DNA of 12,332 nt from JAPXSY01 sp034003585 (GTDB lineage Bacteria; Verrucomicrobiota; Kiritimatiellia; RFP12; UBA1067). The stretch covers positions 1 through 12,332 of the forward strand of contig JAVEYH010000106.1 in assembly GCA_034003585.1 (NCBI GenBank), written 5' to 3'. Below the pieces are notes generated by a model. That model was not told where the DNA came from. It searched no databases and worked only from the letters and a program-made list of their open reading frames with translations. This document shows positions 6,822 through 12,204 of this stretch, piece by piece; position 1 is the stretch's first letter, and the number at the start of each line of letters is the position of its first letter. A program made the translations under genes and the position numbers.

Positions 6822-8150
6822 TCAGCTCCACTGCCGGTCGTTGGACCACTCGGCGTCCCACGCGTCGGTCGGGTTCCACGGGTCGGGAAACTGCGGGTGC
6901 GCCTTCTCCCGGATGAGCGCCTCGTTGAGGGCCTCGATGCCGAGGCCCGGCGCGTCCGGCACGGCGATGAAGCCGTTCCGGATCAGCGGCTTGGGCAGGC
7001 CGGTCACCAGGTCCTCCCACCACGGCACGTCCACGGAGTGGACCTCCAGCGCGGTGAAGTTGCGCGTGGCGGCCGCGACGTGTACCGCGGCCATGCAGGC
7101 CACCGGGCTCTCGGCCATGTGAATCGCCATGGCCACGCCGTGCTCTTCCGCCAGGTCGCCGATCTTTTTGGTCTCCAGGATGCCGCCCGCGGAGAGCACG
7201 TCGGGATGGACCACCGCGATCCCGCCGGAGGTGAGCAACGGCAGAAAGTTCTCTTTGAGGTAGATGTCCTCGCCGGTGCCGATGGGCGTGGTGGTGGCGT
7301 TGGCGAGGCGCACGTATTGGTCGGTCATCTGCCACGGCACGGGATCCTCCATCCACGCGAGATTGAACTTCTCCAGGCGCCGGGCGAGTTTGATGCAGTC
7401 CTCGAGCGGGACGTGGCCGAGGTGGTCGATGGCGAGCGGAATCTCGTAACCGATCTCGGCGCGCACGTCGGCCATATACTTTTCAAGGAAGTCGAGACCC
7501 TTCCCGGTGATGTGGATGCCCGTGAAGGGGTGGGCCGTGCTGAAGAGCTCGTACGCCTCGCCGCGCATGGCGCGCGGATCGACCGAACCGTGCGGTGTGC
7601 TGAAGACGGTCTTCCGGTAATGGCGCATGGTTTCGAGAAAGCCGCCGGGCGCGCTGAGGCAGCCGGGCCGGTCCATGAGCAGCTCGATGCCGAGATCCAT
7701 CTTGAGATAGGTGAACCCCCGGTCCATGCGCTCTCGGAGGGCCTTGCCCATGTCGCGGCCGCCGCCTTCGGAATCGGTGTCGCAATAGATGCGCACGGTG
7801 TCGCGGAACTTGCCGCCGAGAAGCTGCCACACCGGCACGCCCCAGGCCTTGCCCGCCAGATCCCAGAGCGCGACCTCGATGCCGCAGACCCCGCCGGCCT
7901 GGCGCGAGGGGCCGCCGAACTGCCTGATGCGGCGGAAGATCTTCTCCACGTTACAGGGATTCTCGCCGAGGATGCGGCTCTTGAGCATCGCGGCGTATGT
8001 GCGGCTGGAGGCGTCGCGCACCTCGCCGTAACCGATCAGACCCTGATTGGTGTAAACCTTGATGAGCGTGCAGCGTTTGGGCGCGCCGTCGATGTCGGCG
8101 AAACGGACGTCGGTGATTTTCAGCGCGGACGGGTCGATCCGGGTGGCCAT
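6822..8150 (-). CDS. Enolase-superfamily (mandelate racemase/muconate lactonizing type) enzyme, likely acid-sugar dehydratase
   Basis: This 442-aa protein has the enolase-superfamily N-terminal capping domain (about 1-125) and TIM-barrel domain. Predicted Mg2+ ligands are D242 (AIDHLGH), E268 (WMEDP) and E294 (GTGED), with a D317/H344 dyad (HPDVLSAGG; AIHMAESP). These steps (26, 26, 23 and 27 residues) equal those of mandelate racemase D195-E221-E247-D270-H297. The other catalytic arm is LKMDLG (K150, D152). Between it and D242 there are about 60 more residues than in mandelate racemase. Members of this group usually abstract the alpha proton of sugar acids, followed by dehydration. Substrate cannot be told from sequence, and racemase or cycloisomerase activity is not excluded. 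The start at 8150 is chosen because AGGAGG lies 4 nt upstream and the family N-terminus begins there. A 54-codon extension to 8312 is open but has no family similarity. It is divergent from the phosphatase gene. Confidence 0.9.
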   Translation of the reverse strand: MATRIDPSALKITDVRFADIDGAPKRCTLIKVYTNQGLIGYGEVRDASSRTYAAMLKSRILGENPCNVEKIFRRIRQFGGPSRQAGGVCGIEVALWDLAGKAWGVPVWQLLGGKFRDTVRIYCDTDSEGGGRDMGKALRERMDRGFTYLKMDLGIELLMDRPGCLSAPGGFLETMRHYRKTVFSTPHGSVDPRAMRGEAYELFSTAHPFTGIHITGKGLDFLEKYMADVRAEIGYEIPLAIDHLGHVPLEDCIKLARRLEKFNLAWMEDPVPWQMTDQYVRLANATTTPIGTGEDIYLKENFLPLLTSGGIAVVHPDVLSAGGILETKKIGDLAEEHGVAMAIHMAESPVACMAAVHVAAATRNFTALEVHSVDVPWWEDLVTGLPKPLIRNGFIAVPDAPGLGIEALNEALIREKAHPQFPDPWNPTDAWDAEWSNDRQWS

Positions 8151-8160
8151 GTCTCCTCCT
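8151..8160 (-). promoter_or_regulatory. Ribosome binding site that fixes the enolase-family start
   Basis: The minus strand reads AGGAGG (plus 8155-8160), then AGAC, then the ATG ending at 8150. This full Shine-Dalgarno match decides the start over upstream in-frame starts up to 8312. Confidence 0.8.
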
Positions 8161-8281
8161 GTTGCTCCGGGACGCGTTCGCTTTGCGTCCCCCTGGCGCG
8201 GACCGCATGCCGGACACGGCAACCTGGGTCCGCAGACCATGCCGTATGGTAAAGGCTTTCCCGGACGCCTGACTACCGCAA

Positions 8282-8329
8282 TTTGCGCAAAAAAAGACTC
8301 TGCTTTGCGCATCCGGGCGGCTTTGCGTG
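8282..8329. promoter_or_regulatory. Repeated TTTGCG words in the divergent intergenic region
   Basis: TTTGCGCAAA (8282-8291) is a perfect 10-bp palindrome. TTTGCGCA recurs at 8304-8311, and TTTGCGTG at 8322-8329 overlaps the likely -35 of the phosphatase promoter. A further TTTGCGT lies near 8180. The copies are about two helical turns apart, as expected for a regulator's operators between divergent genes. No regulator gene is in view. Confidence 0.35.
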
Positions 8330-8350
8330 TCGGGCGGGTTTTGCTATGGT
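8323..8350 (+). promoter_or_regulatory. Promoter with extended -10, probably giving a leaderless mRNA
   Basis: TTGCGT (8323-8328) and TATGGT (8345-8350) are separated by 16 bp, and TGC directly before the -10 makes it an extended -10. The predicted transcription start, about 7 nt after the -10, falls on the A of the phosphatase ATG at 8357. That ATG has no clear Shine-Dalgarno sequence, which fits a leaderless transcript. Confidence 0.45.
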
Positions 8351-8356
8351 ACGGAC

Positions 8357-8965
8357 ATGCGGATCTACATCGACTTTGACGACGTGCTGTGCGAGACCGC
8401 GCGTCCGCTTGCGGCGCTGGCGGGTGAGCTGTTCCGGCGCACCGTGCCGTATGAGGCGATCACCGGGTTCGATCTCCAGCAGGCGTTCGGCCTCACGGAT
8501 CCGGAGATCGCCCTGCTGATGGAGCGCGCGCACCAGCCGGCGTTCCTCGAGGCGCTGCCCCCCGCACCGGGCGGTCTGCGGGGGGTCCGCGAACTGGAGA
8601 CGCGCGGCCATGACCTGATGATCGTCACCGGGCGCCCCGCCGCCAGCCACGGCGGGTCGTGCGGCTGGCTGCGGAAACACGGCCTCGCGCACCTCGCGCT
8701 CCTGTATGTCGACAAATACGGGCGCGCCCCGGGGGAACCGATGCCGGGCGCGCCCCGGACCCTGAGCCGCGAAGAGTTTGCCGGGCTGCCCTTTGATGTC
8801 GCGATCGACGATTCGCCCGCGGCCCTGGATCTGCTCGCGCCGCGCCGCGACTGCACGGTCATTGTCTATGACCGGCCGTGGAACCGGCACTACGCCCACC
8901 GGCCCAACATGCGCCGCACCGGTTCGTGGCGCGAGATCGTCAGCCTGATCGGAGGCCTCGCATGA
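8357..8965 (+). CDS. HAD-superfamily 5'-nucleotidase, NT5C type
   Basis: This 202-aa cytoplasmic phosphatase of the HAD fold resembles the NT5C/5'(3')-deoxyribonucleotidase family. HAD motif I is DFDDV (nucleophile D6, acid D8), motif II is IVTGRP (T91), motif III is probably K120 in YVDKYG, and motif IV is IDDSP (D151, D152). The DRPWN signature at 172-176 is typical of NT5C proteins. Likely role: removal of phosphate from a nucleoside monophosphate or a related small phosphoester; the true substrate is not visible. The ATG at 8357 is preferred because family homology starts with MRIYIDFDDV and a promoter places the transcript start there; an in-frame GTG at 8327 would add ten residues with no family similarity. 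Its TGA overlaps the next ATG (ATGA), so the two genes are co-transcribed and probably translationally coupled. Confidence 0.88.
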   Translation: MRIYIDFDDVLCETARPLAALAGELFRRTVPYEAITGFDLQQAFGLTDPEIALLMERAHQPAFLEALPPAPGGLRGVRELETRGHDLMIVTGRPAASHGGSCGWLRKHGLAHLALLYVDKYGRAPGEPMPGAPRTLSREEFAGLPFDVAIDDSPAALDLLAPRRDCTVIVYDRPWNRHYAHRPNMRRTGSWREIVSLIGGLA

Positions 8966-9585
8966 ACCAACCGCTTTTCGCGCTGCTCGCGTCGGCCTGC
9001 GCCCTTTTCGGCACGGGTTGCGCGAACCCCGCATCCACCCGGAACACCCCAGGAGACCCCATGAATTGGACAGAGGAATTCGACCGTCTGCTGCCGCTGC
9101 TCGGCCACCGCAACTGGATCCTGGTCACGGATCAGGCCTACCCCTACCAGAGCGCGCCGGGCATCACCTGTCTCGACACCCGCGCGCCGCTGCCCGAGGT
9201 CCTCGCCCGCGTGGCGGCCTCCCTCCGGGCCTCGGCGCACGTGAAACCCGTTTTCCACACCGATCTCGAATTGAGGTTCCTCACCGAGGAGCTGGCCCCG
9301 GGAATCGACGCGTTCCGCGCCGCGATCCGCGCGCTGCTCCCCGCCGACGGGGTCCGGACCCTGCCGCACGAGTCGGTTTTCGCGAAGCTCGACGCGGCCT
9401 CGAAGCTCTTCCACGTCGTGGTGCTGAAAACCGACTGCGTCCTTCCTTATTCGTCGGTCTTCATCGAACTGGACTGCGCCTACTGGGACGCGGACCGGGA
9501 GAAGGCTTTGCGCGACCGGGTGCGGGTCCGTTTCAACGAAACGGACCCGCACCCATTTCCGCCTTGCCCTCCTGCCGCGCCGTGA
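8962..9585 (+). CDS. RbsD/FucU-family sugar mutarotase with export signal
   Basis: Of 207 aa, residues 1-20 look like an export signal (hydrophobic PLFALLASACALFGTGC, with Cys20 as a poor lipobox match). Residues about 34-180 match the RbsD/FucU fold: LLPLLGHRNWILVTDQAYP (His49, Asp57) corresponds to the GH..EIVIADA.FP region of the family. FHVVVLKTDCVLPYSSVFIE (150-169) corresponds to its C-terminal 'vvrTgE..pYaNviL' region. Known members interconvert pyranose/furanose forms or anomers of ribose or fucose. ATG 8962 has GGAGG 7 nt upstream and overlaps the previous stop. A second start at 9061 (MNWTEEF) also has AGGAGA 4 nt upstream and would give a cytoplasmic form. The last 20 or so codons after KALRD do not look like the family; they are encoded by a 37-bp palindrome and proline-rich sequence. 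Family assignment is from remembered motifs. Confidence 0.78.
   Translation: MNQPLFALLASACALFGTGCANPASTRNTPGDPMNWTEEFDRLLPLLGHRNWILVTDQAYPYQSAPGITCLDTRAPLPEVLARVAASLRASAHVKPVFHTDLELRFLTEELAPGIDAFRAAIRALLPADGVRTLPHESVFAKLDAASKLFHVVVLKTDCVLPYSSVFIELDCAYWDADREKALRDRVRVRFNETDPHPFPPCPPAAP
9051..9063 (+). promoter_or_regulatory. Internal ribosome binding site and ATG in the mutarotase gene
   Basis: AGGAGA (9051-9056), four C residues and ATG (9061-9063) form a well-spaced start in frame with the longer protein. It lies just where the conserved domain begins, after the signal/linker segment. Confidence 0.4.
9518..9554. repeat. Palindrome family copy 3: perfect 17-bp stem inside the mutarotase 3' coding end
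   Basis: GGGTGCGGGTCCGTTTC (9518-9534) and GAAACGGACCCGCACCC (9538-9554) pair with no mismatch around the loop AAC. It lies in frame within the last 25 codons of the mutarotase gene and encodes roughly residues 186-198. The edge GGGTGCG and the inner TCCGTTT match copy 1; the loop AAC matches copy 2. There is no T-run after it, so it is not a standard intrinsic terminator. Confidence 0.9.
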
Positions 9586-9609
9586 CTACACTAGTTTCCA
9601 ACGTTTCCT

Positions 9610-9637
9610 TATAACGCTCACAGAAGGGAATCGCACC
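9610..9637 (+). promoter_or_regulatory. Possible -10 box and ribosome binding region for the oxidoreductase
   Basis: TATAAC at 9610-9615 could be a -10, though no convincing -35 is found 16-18 bp upstream. AGAAGGGA (9623-9630) is a fair ribosome binding site about 7 nt before the ATG at 9638. GGAATCGCACC (9627-9637) repeats the right arm of palindrome copy 1 almost exactly, so this leader may hold a half-copy of that family. Confidence 0.3.
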
Positions 9638-11011
9638 ATGCGCCACGCCTCCGGTCTCAGCCGCCGCCGTTTCCTCGCCTCTACCGCCGCGCTCGCGGCG
9701 TTCACGATCCCCCGCCGGTCCCTTTTCGGCCAGACCCTCGGCGCGCCGCCGAGCAAGCAGTTCCGGTTCGCCAAAATCGGCTGCGGCGGCATGGGCGGAG
9801 GCGACCTGAACAACACGGTTTCCTCCGGCGGGACCGTGGTCGGCCTCTGCGACGTGGACCCCAAGCGCGCGGAGAAGGCGTATCAGAAATATCCCGACGT
9901 GCCGAAGTTCACGGATTACCGCAAGATGCTGGACAAGCTGGAAAAGGAGATCGACGGCGTGGTGGTCTCCACGCCCGACCACACGCACGCCTGCGCGGCC
10001 CTGGACGCGATGCGCCGCGGCAAACACGTGTACGTGCAGAAACCCCTGGCCCGCACCTATGAGGAGTGCCGCCTGCTGCTGGAGGCCACGCGCAAATACA
10101 AGGTGGTCACCCAGATGGGCAACCAGGGCCACGCCGGCGCGGGCCTGATCCTGTGGAAAAAGATGATGGACGCCAACGCCTTCGGCGAGATCGAGCAGGT
10201 GCACACCTGGTCCGACCGGCCGATCTGGCCGCAGGGCATGACCGAACAGCCTAAAGAGGATCCGCTCCCCGAGGGGTTCGACTGGGACTCCTGGATCGGC
10301 CCGGCCTCCATGCGCCCCTTCTCGACCGCCTACGTGCCGTTCAAGTGGCGCGGCTGGTGGGATTTCGGCTGCGGCGCGATCGGCGACATGGCCTGCCACA
10401 ACATGGACCCCGCCTTCTGGATCCTGCAGCTCGGCATGCCCGCCACGGTCAGGGCCGAAGCCTCCTCGCCGGCCGGCATCGCCTACCCCGCCTGGTCAAT
10501 CATCGAATACACCTTCCCGGCCACGCCGGTCTGCCCCAAAGGCGTGAAGGTCACGTGGTACGACGGCAAGAAACTGCCGGCCCTGCCCGCGAACGCGCAT
10601 CCGGAACTGAAGCCCGGGACCAACGGCTGCCTGATCATCGGCTCCAAGATGTCCGCCATGGGCGGTTCGCACGCCTCGCCGCCCATGCCGATCGCGCTGG
10701 GTGGCCAGGCCTACGGGCCCGCGGTCAAGGACGCGGAGCGCCAGTGGCGCGAAGAGCTGAAGCAGACCCAAGGCTGCAGCCATTACGGACAGTGGGTCGA
10801 GGCGTGCAAGGCGCACGACATGACCCGGCCGGGAAGCAACTTCGAGTACTCCGTGCCCATGACCCAAACGCTGCTGCTCGGGTGCATCGCGCTGCGCTTC
10901 CCGGGCGTGGAGCTGAAGTGGGATGCGGTGCGGAACCGCTTCGCGAACCATGAGGAGGCCAACCGCTGGCTGGCCGCGGCCCCGCGCGCGGGCTTCGATC
11001 TCAAGATCTGA
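9638..11011 (+). CDS. Gfo/Idh/MocA-family oxidoreductase with Tat signal
   Basis: This 457-aa protein begins with a twin-arginine signal (SRRRFLAS at residues 8-15, then an alanine-rich hydrophobic run), so it is probably exported folded. The NAD(P)-binding Rossmann domain follows: KIGCGGMGGGD (46-56), a CDVD strand end (71-74) and STPDHTHA (111-118). The catalytic motif normally EKP is QKP here (K135 kept), as often seen in Tat-exported relatives. The C-terminal substrate domain carries GDMACHNMD (249-257, with D250 and H254), where the family places its acid/base residues. Family members oxidise or epimerise sugars and inositols, or act as NAD-dependent glycosidases; the substrate is not evident. 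It lies 52 bp after the mutarotase stop and may be read from that transcript, from its own promoter, or both. Export of an enzyme with a tightly bound cofactor matches the Tat signal and periplasmic sugar oxidation. Confidence 0.93.
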   Translation: MRHASGLSRRRFLASTAALAAFTIPRRSLFGQTLGAPPSKQFRFAKIGCGGMGGGDLNNTVSSGGTVVGLCDVDPKRAEKAYQKYPDVPKFTDYRKMLDKLEKEIDGVVVSTPDHTHACAALDAMRRGKHVYVQKPLARTYEECRLLLEATRKYKVVTQMGNQGHAGAGLILWKKMMDANAFGEIEQVHTWSDRPIWPQGMTEQPKEDPLPEGFDWDSWIGPASMRPFSTAYVPFKWRGWWDFGCGAIGDMACHNMDPAFWILQLGMPATVRAEASSPAGIAYPAWSIIEYTFPATPVCPKGVKVTWYDGKKLPALPANAHPELKPGTNGCLIIGSKMSAMGGSHASPPMPIALGGQAYGPAVKDAERQWREELKQTQGCSHYGQWVEACKAHDMTRPGSNFEYSVPMTQTLLLGCIALRFPGVELKWDAVRNRFANHEEANRWLAAAPRAGFDLKI

Positions 11012-11060
11012 CCGCAACGTGTTCTCGTATGCCCGAAGGGAAACGAAGGGGTAACTTTTG

Positions 11061-11118
11061 AACCGCTAATCATGCGAATGTACGCGAATGGCTGGCGTTA
11101 TTCGCGATATTCGCGGTT
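11061..11118. repeat. CGCGAAT-type inverted repeat in the gap before the membrane-protein gene
   Basis: AACCGCTAATCATGCGAAT (11061-11079) and ATTCGCGATATTCGCGGTT (11100-11118) are inverted repeats agreeing at 15 of 19 positions. A further ACGCGAAT (11082-11089) can pair with ATTCGCG (11100-11106) as an alternative stem. The rest of the 11012-11176 gap holds a small GTGCC/GGCAC hairpin (11150-11162) and no gene. Confidence 0.6.
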
Positions 11119-11176
11119 AGAAGCCTGAAGTTATAGATTCAACACAAAGGTGCCGCAGGCACAGATGGGAGTGGGT

Positions 11177-11818
11177 ATGGCAGCGATGAAACTGGACATG
11201 GGCGCGGAGATGGGCAAGGGGTGGCGCCTCTTTCAGGCGAACATGGGGATGCTGATCCTCGCGGGCCTGATCAGCACGGTCGTGGGCGCGGTGACCTGCG
11301 GGCTGCTGGCCGGGCCGCTCTTCGCGGGGCTGCTGCTCATACTGGACCGCCTGATCCGGAACGATCCGGTCCGGCCGCAGGCCGGGGACGTGTTCAAAGG
11401 ACTGGACTTCTTTGTGCAGGCCCTGGTGCTGGGACTGATCTGTTTCGCGATCTCCTTCGTCCTGGCGCTCGTGCCGGTTCTGGGGCATCTCGCGAGTCTG
11501 CTGGTGGGTTCGGTCATGATGTGGTCCATGATGCGGATCGTGTACCGGCGCGAGACGGCCGTGGACGCGCTGAAGGCGGTCTTCGGCGATCTCGGCCGGG
11601 GAGAATTCACCATGCCGCTCGTGTTCGGCGCGCTGGCCGGCCTGATCGGCGGCCTGGGTATCCTCGCCTGCGGCGTCGGCCTCTTTTTCACCCTGCCGCT
11701 GTCCTACTGCATGATGGCCTGCTGCTACCACACCCTTTACGAAAGCGGGTGCGCCGCCGCGGAACCCGAAATCCCGGCCGGGGAACCGCCGCCGCCGCCG
11801 GATGACCTGCGGCTGTGA
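11177..11818 (+). CDS. Multipass inner-membrane protein of unknown function
   Basis: This 213-aa protein is strongly hydrophobic, with clusters of membrane helices at about residues 20-55 (LILAGLISTVVG..., then LLAGPLFAGLLLIL), 75-115 (ALVLGLICFAISFVLALVPVL, then LLVGSVMMWSMM) and 142-182 (VFGALAGLIGGLGILACGVGLFFTLPLSYCMMACCYHTLYE). The hydrophilic part between has the pattern DRLIRNDPVRPQAGDVFKGL, seen in small DUF975/YciC-like bacterial membrane proteins. The tail is acidic and proline-rich (EIPAGEPPPPPDD). Function is not known for such proteins. The start at 11177 is chosen because GGGAG (11167-11171) lies 5 nt upstream; in-frame GTG 11150 and ATG 11165 lack a good site. It stands alone, with a strong terminator 31 bp after the stop. 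The family label is uncertain; the membrane nature is clear. Confidence 0.85.
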   Translation: MAAMKLDMGAEMGKGWRLFQANMGMLILAGLISTVVGAVTCGLLAGPLFAGLLLILDRLIRNDPVRPQAGDVFKGLDFFVQALVLGLICFAISFVLALVPVLGHLASLLVGSVMMWSMMRIVYRRETAVDALKAVFGDLGRGEFTMPLVFGALAGLIGGLGILACGVGLFFTLPLSYCMMACCYHTLYESGCAAAEPEIPAGEPPPPPDDLRL

Positions 11819-11849
11819 CCGGAGCGCGTACGGTCAACAGGATATCGAC

Positions 11850-11883
11850 AAACCGGGGGCCGGAGCGGCTCCCGGTTTTTTTT
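11850..11883 (+). terminator. Rho-independent terminator of the membrane-protein gene
   Basis: AAACCGGGGGCCG (11850-11862) pairs with CGGCTCCCGGTTT (11866-11878), a 13-bp stem with one G-T pair and a GAG loop. It runs into eight T residues (11876-11883). It sits about 30 bp after the stop at 11818 and faces the plus strand. Confidence 0.9.
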
Positions 11884-12130
11884 GTTTCCACGCTGCAAAG
11901 CCTTGATTTTCAGGCACAAACACCCCTGTTCATAACTCGTTGATAAGTGTTGATGGAAAATCCTTGCCTTTCCGGATCACGCTTTGCTAACAAACGCATA
12001 AAATCTTAAACAAGAATGAGTTATGATTATTTTGCTCCCCCCTTTAACCGATAAATAAATATCGATTCAAGATAATCCAGCCTGTGGATAGTTTTTGGGA
12101 AAATGCTAAAAAGGCTGTGGCCAGATGAGG
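11884..12130. other. AT-rich gene-free stretch with DnaA-box-like words
   Basis: This stretch is far richer in A and T than the rest of the window and holds no supported gene. TGTGGATAG (12083-12091) differs by one base from the DnaA-box complement TGTGGATAA. TGTTCATAA (11927-11935), CGTTGATAA (11938-11946) and TGTTGATGG (11948-11956) are weaker matches (2, 2 and 3 mismatches) in the same orientation and 10-11 bp apart. An A/T-only run with ATAAATAAATAT lies at about 12050-12061. It may be an origin, the regulatory region of a gene to the right, or simply an AT-rich spacer. Confidence 0.35.
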
Positions 12131-12166
12131 GAGGAGGGAAGTTCATTAGTTCTAAAGTGCAAGAGT

Positions 12167-12190
12167 GCGTTAATGCCTTAATGCGTTAAT
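12167..12190. repeat. Tandem octamer repeat GCSTTAAT, three copies
   Basis: GCGTTAAT, GCCTTAAT and GCGTTAAT follow each other directly, then a degenerate GCGAGAGT. The repeat lies immediately before the palindromic arm at 12205. Confidence 0.7.
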
Positions 12191-12204
12191 GCGAGAGTCG
12201 GGAG

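Noticed and set aside
6897..8252. A 451-codon plus-strand open frame opposite the enolase-family gene
   Set aside because: It is the antisense image of a gene with all catalytic motifs. Its own product is low in recognisable structure and has no ribosome site.
8151..8312. A 54-codon N-terminal extension of the enolase-family gene
   Set aside because: The family N-terminus and a full AGGAGG site point to the ATG at 8150; the extension has no family similarity and overlaps the divergent promoter region.
8273..9034. Minus-strand frames of 253 and 220 codons opposite the phosphatase and mutarotase genes (8273-9034 and 8890-9552)
   Set aside because: These are antisense shadows: the plus-strand genes show HAD and RbsD/FucU motifs, an ATGA overlap and proper ribosome sites.
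9518..9554. The palindrome as an intrinsic terminator of the phosphatase-mutarotase pair
   Set aside because: The stem is strong, but no T-run follows and translation passes through it, so a standard terminator is not supported.
9533..11017. Minus-strand frames opposite the oxidoreductase gene
   Set aside because: Arg/His-rich products without domains lie opposite a complete Gfo/Idh/MocA protein.
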